Shown here: positions 1 through 11,310 of the stretch, piece after piece
How the letters are laid out: every line of letters starts with the position of its first letter
Numbering within the stretch: position 1 is the first letter of the stretch
Origin: Lepus europaeus
Lineage: Eukaryota > Chordata > Mammalia > Lagomorpha > Leporidae
Assembly (NCBI RefSeq): GCF_033115175.1
Contig: NC_084834.1
Location: 121,578,275-121,642,274 of the forward strand
Direction: 5' to 3'
DNA length: 64,000 nucleotides
Notes under the pieces: generated by a model
Database searches by the model: none
The model's input: only the letters and a program-made list of their open reading frames with translations
What the model was told of the DNA's origin: nothing
Position numbers and translations under genes: made by a program

Positions 1-163
1 CGGCTGCTCCACTTCCAGTCCAGCTCCCTGCTAATGCACCTGGGAAAGTAGCAGAAGGTGACTCAAGTGCTTGGGCCCATGCCCCATCGTGGGAGACCTG
101 GAAGGAGTTCCTAGTTCCTGGCTTTGGCCTGGCCCATTTGGGGAGTGAACCAGCAATGGGAGA

Positions 164-195
<32 letters not shown>

Positions 196-280
196 CCCCT
201 CCTTCTCTCTCTCTGTCTCTTCCTCTCTCTCTGTAACCCTGCCTTCCAGATAAATAAATCAACCTTTAAAAAAAAAAAAA
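1..280 (+). mobile_element. C-repeat SINE, cut by window edge
   Basis: Starts mid-head at CGGCTGCTCCACTTCC and ends with (CT)n, AAATAAATC and a 13-base A tail. Confidence 0.93.
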
Positions 281-1074
281 CAAGGAAAGAGCTAGCGAGG
301 GTATTAGGCACTGCTCCAGCAGCTCACGTTTCCGATGAGCTGGGGCCGTCCCGGGGGGCGGGCGTGAGGTCTCTATTCCATCCCTGGCTCTGAGCTGCTG
401 GCCTCGCTGGGACGACGTGCTGGAGACAGATCATCACCCATTCTTGCTTTCCCGGCTGTCTTCGCCTAATCACGGACCCTGGAGATCAACCAGCCCAGTG
501 GTTTCCAAAAACCTCTTTCACGCTCTGAGTAGCAGAAGTCGTTCCTCTAAGCAGACACAGAAGGTAGATAAACGCCCATAGCTCTGGTTAAAACAAGGGT
601 GGAGACGCAAGGTCCTACCCACCCCCATCCTCACGCTGCTTGGGGCTTCTAGAACCCAGTGAGACGAGGGTCCTCTACCAGCTCGTGGGAAATGCGTATT
701 ATGAAAAAGCGTGGGTTTCTAAATGTTTTCGCACCGAAAGACACTTATCTTGGCCTATCACAACCATCTCATTTCAAAGCTGACAGAGCCACCCCTCCCC
801 CACCCCAGAGCGCAAGTGACCCGTAGAGTCCCCGGCTGCCCCTGCGGCTGAGCCTGATCAGAAAGATTCCTCCTCTCCGCCCTCCGCTTCCTTCCTAAGG
901 AGCGAGTGTCTGAAACTGAGAACAGAGCCGGGGAGGCTGCGGGCCGGGCGTTTCCAGGGTGGGCCCTGGAGCCACAGCCGAATGTGCAGCTTCTTAGGAC
1001 TGGCCCAGGACCACATTAGACAAAACGTGAAGGCCTGGGGTGAGTGTTAGGCGGAGCGATCATGCCCACAGCCC
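281..1074. other. KIT 3' flank, unique sequence
   Basis: No gene, repeat or conserved motif recognised between two SINE regions. Confidence 0.6.
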
Positions 1075-1127
1075 ACGCTGGAGTCCCTGGGCGTGACAGC
1101 CTAACTCCAGCTTCCTGAGAACGCAGA

Positions 1128-1481
1128 TCTTTTTATTTTTTTTTATGATCTATTTATTTATTTGAAAAGCAGAGTAAAAGAGAGGCAGAGGCAGAGAGAG
1201 AGAGAGAGAGAGAGAGGTCTTCCATCCGCTGGTTCACTCCCCAGATGGCTGCAACAGCCGGAGCTGGGCCAATCAGAAGTCAGGAGCCAGGAGCTTCTTC
1301 TGGGTCTCCCAAGCAGGTGCAGGGGCCCAAGGACTTGGGCCACCTTCTGCTGCTTTCCCAGGCCACAGCAGAGGGATGAATGGGAAGTGGAGCAGCTGGG
1401 TCTTGAACCAGCGTCCATATGGGATGCCAGCACTGCAGGCGGAGGCTTTACTCACTACACCACCTCACTGGCCCCGAAAAT
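1128..1481 (-). mobile_element. C-repeat SINE with target-site duplication
   Basis: Full reverse copy. Flanked by GCAGATCTT at 1123-1131 and 1482-1490. Inserted in the older SINE at 1075/1830. Confidence 0.93.
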
Positions 1482-1501
1482 GCAGATCTTAAGAGGCAGT
1501 G

Positions 1502-1826
1502 TGGGCCGGCGCTGTGGCTCACTGGGCTAATCCTCTGCCTGCAGCGCCGGCACACCAGGTTCTAGTCCCGGTTGGGGCACCGGATTCTGTCCCAGTTGCC
1601 CCTCTTCCAGTCCAGCTCTCTGCTGTGGCCCGGGAGTGCAGTGGAGGATGGCCCAGGTTCTTGGGCCCTGCACCCGATGGGAGACCAGGAGAAGCTCCTG
1701 GCTCCTGGCTTCGGATCGACACAGCATGCTGGCTGCAGCAGCAATTGGGGGGTGAACCAACGGAAGGAAGACCTTCCTCTCTGTCTCTCTTTCTCACTGT
1801 CCACTCTGCCTGTCAAAAAAAAAAAA
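1502..1826 (+). mobile_element. C-repeat SINE, variant head, with target-site duplication
   Basis: Head variant GGGCCGGCGCTGTGGCTCAC followed by CACACCAGGTTCTAGTC. Flanked by AAGAGGCAGTG at 1491-1501 and 1825-1835. Confidence 0.93.
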
Positions 1827-1829
1827 GAG

Positions 1830-2041
1830 GCAGTGGTGATGGCCCAAGTGACGGTTCCTACCAACCAGTGGGAGACCTGGATTGAGCTTCTGGCTCCTGG
1901 CCGTGGTTCCAGCACATTGCGGGCACTTGGGAAGTGAATCAGCAAAAGAGAAGCTTGCTTGCTCTCTCTCTCTCTCTCTCTCCTTGCCCCCTCTCTCCCC
2001 CTCCCACCTGCCTTGCAAATTTAAAAAAAGCAAAAGAAAAG
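1830..2041 (+). mobile_element. older C-repeat SINE, 3' part
   Basis: Body from GCAGTGGTGATGGCCC to a short A-rich tail. Its 5' part appears to lie at about 1075-1122, displaced by the two insertions above. Confidence 0.8.
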
Positions 2042-3093
2042 TGAACCCCGGACTTGGGTTGCATCATTTGTATAACTCCTAACAGCTTTAAAAACTCCTT
2101 TTCAAATGGGGCAGAGATCAATTTGTACACCAGGTAGAAGCTGCTAGAAGACAATCCCCACGTCCTTTTATAAAACCGTTTGTCGTACATTTTTGGGGTG
2201 CAGTGTGGTAACTCCATCCTCCAAGAAAGAAAGTGTGGAATGATCAAACCGAGGCAATTAGCATTCGCACTTCCTCCTACACTGAAGACAGCTTTTAAAT
2301 GAATGCATATCAGTGTACATATGTCCGCGGTACGCTGCGATATTTCAGTACACATATACAATGTCGGGGTAATTAAGGTCTCGTCTCCGCGTCACCACTC
2401 GCCTGGCGCCCCGTTCCTCTCGTCTGGTTCTTCATGAAAGACATACTAGGGCATTGTCGCCCCACTGTGCTCAGAGCACCAGAACTGACCAGGGCTCCCC
2501 CGTCTCCCCATTTTTGCTGTCCAGTAGCCAGCTTCCTCTGTGCCCCTCCAACAGTGGTCTCCCCCTGCTAACCCCTCGGTTGGTGGGAGGCATTCTGTGG
2601 GGTCTTCCCGGAGGGCGGGGGGCAAGCAGGGGCCACACAGGGGTGGCCGGAGAGGTCTCCTGAGCCCCATGGGGAATAGGGGTTTCCCAGCGCAGCAAGA
2701 ACCTGCCTTGCTCCCAGCACGGCAGAGAGGAGCACTGTGACCCCAGGGGGCTCCAAGGTAGGGAAGCGCCAGGCCCCCAGGCATCTGGATCTGCAGCCAA
2801 GCCAAAGCCGGCTTCCCCCACTGATAGCACAGCAGCAGCAACGCCTCGCTGCAAGGGAGTGTGTGCAATGCGGAAATGCATGGCTGGTGTTGGCCCTGTG
2901 GACCCAACACTGCAGGAAGACGCCCCCCACCCCTTACCGTGTCAGTCCTGTGCCTTCCACACGTTTCAGGGGCCCAGTAATGACTCGGATGAAGGCTCCT
3001 CCCGCCACTTGGTCGGCTAGAGGTGGAGCAAGGGTACAATTTGATGTAGAAGAGGGAATAGGACGTGTGTTCTAAAAACAAGGCGAGATCCTC
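2042..3093. other. KIT 3' flank, unique sequence with AT-rich start
   Basis: 2042-2380 is AT-rich and repeat-free and could be a conserved element. 2380-3093 is GC-rich. No reading frame here resembles a known protein. Confidence 0.5.
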
Positions 3094-3345
3094 CCAACGC
3101 CAACGCCAATGCCAACGCCAACGCCAACGCCAATGCCAACGCCAATGCCAATGCCAATGCCAATGCCAACGCCAACGCCAACGCCAATGCCAATGCCAAC
3201 GCCAACGCCAATGCCAATGCCAACGCCAACGCCAACGCCAATGCCAACGCCAACACCAATGCCAACGCCAATGCCAATGCCAACGCCAACGCCAACGCCA
3301 ACGCCAATGCCAATGCCAACGCCAACGCCAACGCCAACGCCAACA
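3094..3345. repeat. (CCAAYG)n hexamer array, 41 units plus a partial
   Basis: Perfectly phased 6-base units: 24 CCAACG, 16 CCAATG and one CCAACA, followed by a final CCAACA at the edge. There are no indels inside the array. The variants differ only at the CpG. Confidence 0.97.
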
Positions 3346-4270
3346 GAAGGACCTGGCGTCAGCCTTGTTCTCTCCTTTGATCCCGACAGAGCTGTGTGAG
3401 ACTGAGAGGGAGGGCAGGGGTCCCCGCCACGCTCCTGGAGTCGGGGAGAAGGTGGGGTGTCTGTGGGCCCCGGGGGGCCCATGACCTGTGAGAGGTGGAA
3501 CTGAACTCAGCTCTCTGGTCTACCAATGTCCCTTTGGCTCCCTTCTCCAAGTGAGCATCCCGATATTTGTCTCGGAAAAGAGGAGAATCAATGATTCAAT
3601 TTACAAAAATCCCTTAAGTGCAATCACTAATTCTGGGACCAGAAAGAAATTTCGCTCGTGAGTCTTAAGAGTGCTGTTAATGCTAATACACTAGCAGCGA
3701 TCGGGCCCAGGCATTGGTTGATTAAAACAACCAAAAAAAAAATTATTTACAGACGGCGCTGTGATGTGTTCAGGAAGCATTTCTCTTAAGCTAGCCCTGG
3801 GAGGGTGCGCTCCACCCCAGGCTCTCCCCGTGGGCTGTAGGATTGAAATCCAGTGCCGTCTTCCTTGGGTAGACAACACCCACAACAGAGCATCCCGCCG
3901 TCTCAGTTCATCTCGGTTGGAGTGTGAGATAGACAGTTTGTGAAGCCTCCTGAGTGTATATTTCTCCCCCTGGGCGTTTCTTCATCTTTTAGGCAGGTGG
4001 TCCAGTCCTCGACTCTGGCAGCACCTCTGGGGGCTGCTGCCCCTGAGGAGGGCCCTTCCAACAGTTCCCTGGATTTCCGTGCAAATCACAGCGCCCGTCA
4101 CGCGTTTTGGACTATTTCGTTAAAATGCTGAACTCTATTTCAGTGATGACACGGTGAACCTGCCCTGGTGTGGCTCGAAGAAAACCGCTCATGCTGGCAC
4201 GCGCACTCCGTGGCGTGAGCAGAGGGGGCTGGTGACCTGGAGAATGACCACTGGTCAAGGGCACCCAGTA
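3346..4270. other. KIT 3' flank, unique sequence
   Basis: No gene or repeat recognised. Confidence 0.5.
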
Positions 4271-4493
4271 GGGGCCAGCGCTGTGGTGAAGCTAGGGGCG
4301 CCAGATAGAGTCCAGGCTGCTCCACTTCCAATCCAGCTCTCTGCTATGGCCTGGGAAAGCAGAGGAAGATGGCCCAAGTCCTTGGGCTCCTATACCCACA
4401 TGGGAGACCCAGAAAAAACTCCTGGCTCCTGGCTTCAGATCAGCTCAGCTCTGGCTGTTGCAGCCACTTGAGGAGTGAACCAGCAGATGGAAG

Positions 4494-4536
<43 letters not shown>

Positions 4537-4586
4537 TCTCTATAGTTCTGCCTTTCAAATAAATAAAATAAATCTTTTAAAAAAAA
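4271..4586 (+). mobile_element. C-repeat SINE
   Basis: Near-complete, with head shortened before the B box, a (CT)n of about 16 units and an AAATAAAATAAATC tail. Confidence 0.92.
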
Positions 4587-4684
4587 GGAGCACGCAGGGG
4601 TTTGGACCTTAGCAAGTGAGTCACGGAAAAGTCCAGAAGGCGCCAGTGGAAACCACAGCTGCTCTGGTCACACCAGGCACGCAG

Positions 4685-4860
4685 AGCTGCGTTGCCTGTG
4701 CATCACACGGGTTAGCTCATTTCATTCCCCCAACAGCCTTGGGTCTGGGAGATGTCTTATTCCTATTGGCAGGTGACACAGCCGAGGCACAGAGAAACGA
4801 CACGACTCCCCTGAAGTCCTAGCAAATGGATGGCAGAGCCGGAGACAAAACCCAAAGCTC
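4685..4860 (-). mobile_element. MIR SINE remnant
   Basis: Reverse MIR features: 'ttagctcatttcattccc', then a GCAGGTGACAC..GAGGCACAGAGAAACGAC region and GCAGAGCCGGAGACAAAACC. Ancient mammalian repeat. Confidence 0.7.
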
Positions 4861-6016
4861 TGGGCTCCTGCCACCCGCCGTCACTCACAGTAAGGTTCTT
4901 CTGGCTAGGGTGGGAGCCGGCGGGAGAGCACAGAGGGTCATCTGGCCAAAGCACTGGAGGGTTACGGCAGAACCCAGCCCAACCCACGCACACAGCTTCC
5001 TTACCTTCCCGGACAGACCTTGCATTTCCAAGGAGAAGGCAGACGGCCTGATGGAGACGATGGTGCACAAGCATCGTTTCTATCAGCAAAGCTTTGATGG
5101 GTTCTGAGTCGGGGAGGTGGCGGTTCCACGGGCTGACAGGTACCTGGAGTGCGGCTCTTTTCTTCGTGGGTTAAGAGCAAGCTAATGCTTCACCAATCAG
5201 CCCGAGCGGCAGTGAGGAGTGATTGACACTCCTGGGAGGAGGGGCCCATTCACTGGAGAGCCGTTCAAAGGGAAAGTGATAACCTATTGTTAGCTAACAG
5301 CGAACGCCTGCTATAGCCCTGGTGTGGTTTGGCGGCTGCACTGTGGAAACATGCGTGTGATTGGAAAATAACTCCTTTTCTGCCAATCTCCTGGAGACGT
5401 TGGAGAAAAGCTAATGAGCTTACGTCTAAAACATATTCAATAAAACCCACTACAGGGCACGGCGATTGCTTTCTGCTGTCTCGCTCCGTCCCTGCTTGCG
5501 CAAGTATTTTCAGGCTGAATCCAGATCAGCTCCTGGGGCCCGTGCCAGGCTCTCCCCGGGGCCACCTCTACCCAATGAGCCGACTTGGCTTCCAAACCAA
5601 AGAAGCCGATAAATTGCATCCTCTTCATTTGGTAGAAGCGGAGCAGAAAGCCCAAGATCTCAGACTTGTAATAGCCAAGGCGTCAAGTTCTTCGTCAAAG
5701 ACCTGAGGGTTTGGTACTGGTGCCTCCTGTGGGAAATTATTAGGTTTATGTAACACGTGGTGACCTGTGTGATGGTCATTACACCTAGTGAGTTACAAGT
5801 TTAATTTGTAGAACAGACACACACGCACACATACACACATACATGCACAACATATAAACACATACACACGTAAACACACACATGTATGATCCTGTTTTTT
5901 TCAAAAGCATATATACACACATGTATAAAAATAGGCAGGCAAGAGAAAGTCACATCAAAGTTAACATTGATTACCTAAGGGAGAGTAGGAATTGAGAAAA
6001 ATCTTCCAAATAACTA
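4861..6016. other. KIT 3' flank, unique sequence ending in CA-rich tract
   Basis: 4861-5815 has no recognised element. 5815-5885 is an impure (CA)n array with ACAT interruptions. Confidence 0.55.
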
Positions 6017-6320
6017 CAGTTGGCCCTCCATAGCCACAGGGCCTGCATCCGCATATCAGCCAACCACGGACAAGGACAGGCGTCCGGCAGGGAGGTTAGG
6101 ACACCCCTGGGGACGCCTGTACCCCACACGGCACCCCTTGCATTGGCCCCCAGCCCCCCACTTCTGACCCAGCTCCCTCCTAGTGTGCATGCTGGGGACA
6201 GAAATGATGACTCAAGTGCTTGGGCCCCTGCCACCCCCGTCGGAGACCCAGGGGGTTCCGGGCTCCCAGCCTTGGCTGTTGCTGGTATTTGGAGAGTGAA
6301 ACAGCAGACTGAAGATCTCT

Positions 6321-6361
<41 letters not shown>

Positions 6362-6672
6362 TCTCTCTTCCTCCATGCCTTCCCCCTCTCTGCCTTTCAA
6401 ATAAAATATTTTTTAAAATTTAAAAGAAAAATCCCTAAATCTGTACTGTAGATATTCCGAGAATTTTCCCGTCATTATTCCCCAACAACACACTATAGCT
6501 TCTGCCTGCGTAGATGCCAGGTCTATACACTGCGTTAGGTATTCTAAGTCATCTAGGGGTATCTCAGATACAGAGAAGGCCCTGTGTGGGTTCTTTGCAA
6601 ATACTGCACCATCCTGTGTGAGGGACTTCTAGTATGCATGGGATTTGGGATCCCTGTGGGCACAAGGGACAG
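6017..6672 (-). mobile_element. MER2 (Tigger-type) DNA transposon, split by a SINE
   Basis: Starts CAGTTGGCCCTCCATA, the MER2 terminal repeat in reverse, followed by CATCCGCATATCAGCCAACCAC. After an interrupting SINE it continues with the MER2 internal region ('gtcattattcccc', 'ttaggtattctaag', 'ttgcaaatactgc'). Ancient in origin and non-coding. Confidence 0.75.
6160..6420 (+). mobile_element. C-repeat SINE, 5' truncated, inside MER2
   Basis: Begins at the CTTCTGACCCAGCTCCC part of the body and ends at an AAATAAAATATTTT tail. Confidence 0.85.
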
Positions 6673-6698
6673 CAGTCTACTAAATAAAAGTTGAAAGG

Positions 6699-7022
6699 AG
6701 GGCCTGCGCTGTGGCGGAGCAGGCTAAGCCTCCACCTGTGGCGCACCTGTCCCCTGTGGGCGCAGGTGCAGGTCCCAGCCGCTCCTCTTCTGACCCAGCT
6801 CTCTGCTACGGCCTGGGAAGGCAGTGGAAGATGACTCAAGTGCTTGGGCCCCTGCATCTCCGTGGGAGACCCAGAGGAAGCTCCTGGCTCCTGGGTTCAG
6901 ATCAGCTCAGCCCCAGCCATTGTGGCCATTTGGGGGAGTGAACCGGCGGATGGAAGACCTCTCTCTGTCTCTCCCTCTCTCTGTAATTCTACCCCTCAAA
7001 TAAATAAAATCTTTTTTAAAAT
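6699..7022 (+). mobile_element. C-repeat SINE
   Basis: Head GGGCCTGCGCTGTGGCGGAG through an AAATAAATAAAATC tail. Confidence 0.92.
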
Positions 7023-7189
7023 AGTTGAAATCTGAAAACAAGAGCCTTGGCTGTGGGGAAGGTTCCAGAGCCTGGCAGGTGCCTGCCTGGGGCCCTGCTG
7101 CTGCTGTGTGCTCCTTGGGCTTCCCCCTGATGGGGATTCGACAGCAGCAACAGCAGCAGGTGAAACGCTCCGATTCCGTGGAGAGGGGC

Positions 7190-7275
7190 CTTGGAGTCTG
7201 ACAGATTCGCTTAATCTGCTTGAGTCTCAGTTCCCTTGATCCCTGTCTCTGAGGGCTGTTGTGAGGCCAGAAAAA
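7190..7275 (+). mobile_element. MIR-like remnant
   Basis: CTTGGAGTCTGACAGATTC and GAGGGCTGTTGTGAGG resemble MIR core and 3' parts. Short and weak. Confidence 0.45.
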
Positions 7276-7482
7276 AGGATGGGATTTAAGTGCCTATGCT
7301 TAAGACTCGGTCCCTTTAGAAAAGAGGTCGCCTGACTGCAAGGAGCGGCACAGGCGAGGCAAGACAAAGGCCTGGAGCTCCCTGAACACGGCACGGCCCC
7401 AGCTCTCCCTGTCACGGCCCCGGCTCTCCCTGTCACCTTAGGCACCTTGCATTTTAGACACCTGGGTTATGTCAGCAGTGTG

Positions 7483-7746
7483 CCTGTTCCACTTCCAATC
7501 CAGCTCCCTGCTATTGCCTGGGAAAGCAGTGGAAGATGGTCCAAGTCCCTGGCCCCTGCACCCTTGTGGGAGACCCAGATGAAGCTCCTGGCTCCTGGCT
7601 TTGGATCGGTGCAGCTCTGGCTGTTGTGGCCAGTTGGGGAGTGAACCATTGGATGGAAGACCTCTCTCTCTCGCTCTCTCTCTGCCTCTCTTCTCTCTGT
7701 GTAACTCTTTCAAATAAATAAATGTTTTTTTCAAAAAAAAAAAAAA
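7483..7746 (+). mobile_element. C-repeat SINE, 5' truncated
   Basis: Begins at the CTGTTCCACTTCC body and ends in a 14-base A tail. Confidence 0.9.
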
Positions 7747-8632
7747 GAGCCTGGTAAGAGTGCTATGTGAAACCTAGCACACGTACTGTAATTCCCCATA
7801 CCCACGTCCAGGCAGACATAACTAATCAACTACAGCATTCTTGCTCACTGAACCAGTGTGAAATCTCCGTGTGCTTGTTAGCAAACCCATTCCTGTAACT
7901 CTAAATGGTTAAGTCTCCAAATGAAAACCTTGTCACATCCTATTTTCAGGTCCACCAGAATATCTGGATGCAGCTGCTGTCGCCCATCCCATCTCCCACA
8001 CCAGAACCCTCTGCGGGCACTCAATGCTCCCTGATTAGAAGCAAACGATGCCATGGCAGGGAGGCCCGGCCCTCCGGCCAGGTGCCTGCTGGGTGGACAC
8101 GAGTGTTCCCAGCTGCTCCGAGTGCCTGCCTACATCCTCCTCTGAACAGCAGGAGAGTGAGTTCTGAACCACGGACCATGCCCGCGCTTCAGAGCCAGCC
8201 ACGGGTGGACACCCACAGGCGAGCCCCTGCACAACGTTGATCTCAGCTGGGGCATTCACGCTGTGGTCCGAGCCCTCGCGGGGTCAGACCCCACCACCCG
8301 ACCACGGAGGAGCCCACGTCACAGAAGCTGCCTACGGGGTTCAGGAGCCGGGTGGGGAGCAGTGGCCGCTGTGCGAGCCGGGGGGGGGGGTGGTGGTGTC
8401 TGTATCCACACCCCCAGGGATCTGAAATCCCTAATACACTCCCTCCAGTGCCCCTGTGTGTGCTGCAGACCCCACGTTCCTCTGTGAGTCAACTCAGATG
8501 AAAGAGATGGACGCTTGCGATGGAGGGAGACTGGTTCCTGGAGGACACGGGGAAGTCACCGTGGGGCATGAGGGACCTGTGACGCCCTGGTGGGGCCTTT
8601 CTTAGCTTAATTATTATTAAGATTTATTTAGA
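7747..8632. other. KIT 3' flank, unique sequence
   Basis: No gene or repeat recognised apart from a G11 tract at 8380-8390. Confidence 0.5.
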
Positions 8633-8764
8633 GACCAGTGCTGTGGCGGAGTGGGCTAAGCACCCGTTTGCAGTGCCAGCATCCCATTTGGGCACCAGTT
8701 CGAGTCCCGGCTGCTTCTCTTCAGATCCATCACTCTGTTAAGGCCTGGGAAAGCAGTCTTACCT
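8633..8764 (+). mobile_element. C-repeat SINE head fragment
   Basis: Head through GGCCTGGGAAAGCAG, then broken by the next copy. Confidence 0.88.
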
Positions 8765-8765
8765 A

Positions 8766-9010
8766 TGGGGCCAACACTGTGGTGCAGCGGGTGAAAGCCC
8801 TGGCCTGCAATGCCGGCACCCCATATGGGTGCCAGCTCAAGTTCCACCTGCTCCACTTCCAACCCACTTGAATCTCATGTGGGAGACCCAGAAGCAGCTC
8901 TGGGTTCCTGCCATTGCAGCCATTCGGGGAGTGACCCAGCAGGTGGAAGGCCTGTCTCTCTCCCTCTGTCTGTGAATCTGCCTCCCGAATAAACAAGAAA
9001 AAAAAAAAGA
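8766..9010 (+). mobile_element. C-repeat SINE, internally deleted
   Basis: Full head. Lacks about 60 bases of body between the CACTTCCAACC and TGTGGGAGACCC parts. Poly(A) tail. Confidence 0.88.
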
Positions 9011-9232
9011 GACAGAGTCACAGAGAAAGATCTATCTGCTGGCTCATTTCCCAAATGGCCACAACAGCTGTGGCTGGGCCAGCGTGAAGAACTCCACTCC
9101 AAGCACTTGGGCCGTCTTCTGCTGTTCTCCCAGGCGCAGCAGCAGGGAGCTGGGTTGGAAGCAGAGCAGCGAGTGCTCTGACATAGGTTGTCACCATTGC
9201 AGACAGCAGCTTACCCAGTGGCCACAATGCTG
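9005..9232 (-). mobile_element. C-repeat SINE fragment, reversed
   Basis: Reverse body (AAATGGCCACAACAGC, CTTGGGCCGTCTTCTGC) directly behind the previous copy, with decayed head. Confidence 0.82.
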
Positions 9233-10424
9233 GCCTTGCACTCAGCTTTTAATCCAATGCTTTAGAGGCGCCATTCACAAGTAGCCAAGTGCCTGCTCCT
9301 CGCAGTCTTAAGCATTTATGGTGTGTCTGAGACACAGCCTGTGACAGACTCTGTTAAATGTTACTTGTTGCCGATGTGACATTCCCGTTTCACCAGGTGT
9401 CCACCATTGTACCTGGCAACCCTGGTCTTTGCAGGGGTAGAGACAGAGTTGGAAATTGTCACCTTGAAAGGGACAGTTAGGGACCAGACGCTGGACCTCG
9501 AGTCTTTAAAGGGCGGTGGGTGAAGAGAGGAGGGGGAGGACTGGGGGCACAAGTCCTCTGCAAAGCAGTCCCCTCACCCCGCAAGCCCCGAGCATCTGCT
9601 CTGGACTGGGTACTGTGCAGACGCTGCTCTGTGCTCTGGGAAACAGACCCGAGAGGGGGGCTCTGCAATGGCCACAGAGCCGTTTCAGTTCCCCGGGGCG
9701 GTCACCTCCCACAACACAGAGGGCCTCTGGGAGGGGCTCCGTCCGTGGCTAGAATTGTGTGCCCGCCCCTGCCAAGTTCATGCACAAGTCCCAACAGTAA
9801 CCCCAGTGACCTTCCTGGGCAGTAGTGAGTTGAGCTGGGTTCACAGTGGAGCAAGGTGGGGCTCTGATCCCGTATCACTGGCCGCAGACACCCACAGGGA
9901 GAGCCCCGCGTGGTGACAAAGCTGGCCAGCGGCACTTCCGGACCATTCCCTCTGCACCCGGGACCCCTCCTGTGGGCATCCCCCACGCAGGCACCCATCA
10001 GCTAGGGGGGGTGGGGTGCCTTGGTAAGGACCCCTGGGGGGACCTTCCTGGTTCCCCTCTCCCGTCTCCCCAAGGCCCCTCCCCATCTTGTTTTCCCTGG
10101 AGTCAGCTCCTCCCAGATGGCTCTCCCACACCCTCAATGCTGATGGAATGTTTAATTATTCGTTCAGAAGCCACTAATGACTCACCAAGCACACGTGAGC
10201 AGCTTCAGGCATGTCTGGGATAGGGAATGCATGCTCCCTCCCCCCCAGAACACGGAGGCCTGGTGACCGTTTACGGGGCACAGGTTGAGTCTAAGCACAG
10301 TGGATTGGTACAGGCTTCCTGCAGAGGGCTGACTTCTGAGACATCTTGGCTCAGTGGGAAAGAGTGCTGGGATAGATGCATGATGTCTGCATGGGCACAG
10401 CGGTGGGAGACCAGGCATTTACCA

Positions 10425-10560
10425 TCACTGAGGTGCACAGACCTAGATTCAAACTCTGATTCCACCTGCTTGGCAAACTGGAGCAAGTCTCAACCAACTC
10501 TTGCAACCTCTTGGGCAATTTAGCCTCCACGTGTGTGGATAATTTAAATAAACGATACCC
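10425..10560 (+). mobile_element. MIR-like remnant
   Basis: ACCTAGATTCAAACTCTGAT then CTTGGCAAACTGGAGCAAGTC resembles MIR core order. Weak. Confidence 0.45.
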
Positions 10561-11159
10561 GTGAACCAGTGACCAGAGCACACATGGGTACTTTGTGTGG
10601 ATTGATTGTAAGCATGAATATAGTGCAGGAGAGAAGAGCCAGGGGACCTACAGAGTGAGGAAGAATGGATGGATACCTTCCGACGATGACTCTGATCTGG
10701 AATCTAGGAAGACAGAGGCTCAGCGGGAAAGGGCACAGGAAGGAGCCTGCGGATGTGGGGCCCACAAGGATGGCAGACCAGACCAGACAGATGGCAGGCT
10801 GCAGCCAGAATTTAGAGCCCTGAACTCCTGCCTGGGGTTTCAGGATTTTACTAACAGCACAGAGATCTGGGTAGCATGGCCGTTTCAGATCCCTACAATC
10901 CTATGCATGTCCCGCGGGGACAGGGGACCCTCCCTCTCCCCCTTTCAAGGGCTCGACAGCTATAGGAGTCACCGATTCTGACGGGCATCGAGCCCCGGCG
11001 GCCCTGGCAGCTGCGTGTCCTCCCGTCCAGGCCCGCACCACCACTGACGGCATGGAGACCTCAGGCGCCCATCGCACAGAGCACACGGCACTCAGTGGCA
11101 GAGATGGGCCCTGGTGTGAAGCAGCACCAACAGGCACCCACTGCGACTGTGCCGCGCAG

Positions 11160-11310
11160 AGCCAGGCCAGCCAGGAAACAGCCCCCCCCCACACACACAC
11201 AGCTAGAGACCATGCACACACGCACATGCACACACACACACGCTGGGCCAGCCAGGAAAACAGCTACACACACCCACACACCCCGCCCGGGGAACCAGCT
11301 ATCTACACAC
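11160..11310. repeat. CA-rich tandem duplication
   Basis: Two copies of a segment with core GCCAGCCAGGAAA followed by CACACA tracts, offset by about 81 bases, with a weaker third start near 11290. Confidence 0.65.

Noticed and set aside
3017..3484. Low-complexity reading frames (Ala/Leu, Val/Gly, Pro/Thr/Met repeats) over the hexamer array
   Set aside because: All frames of a 6-base repeat lacking stops are open. There are no flanking coding signals.
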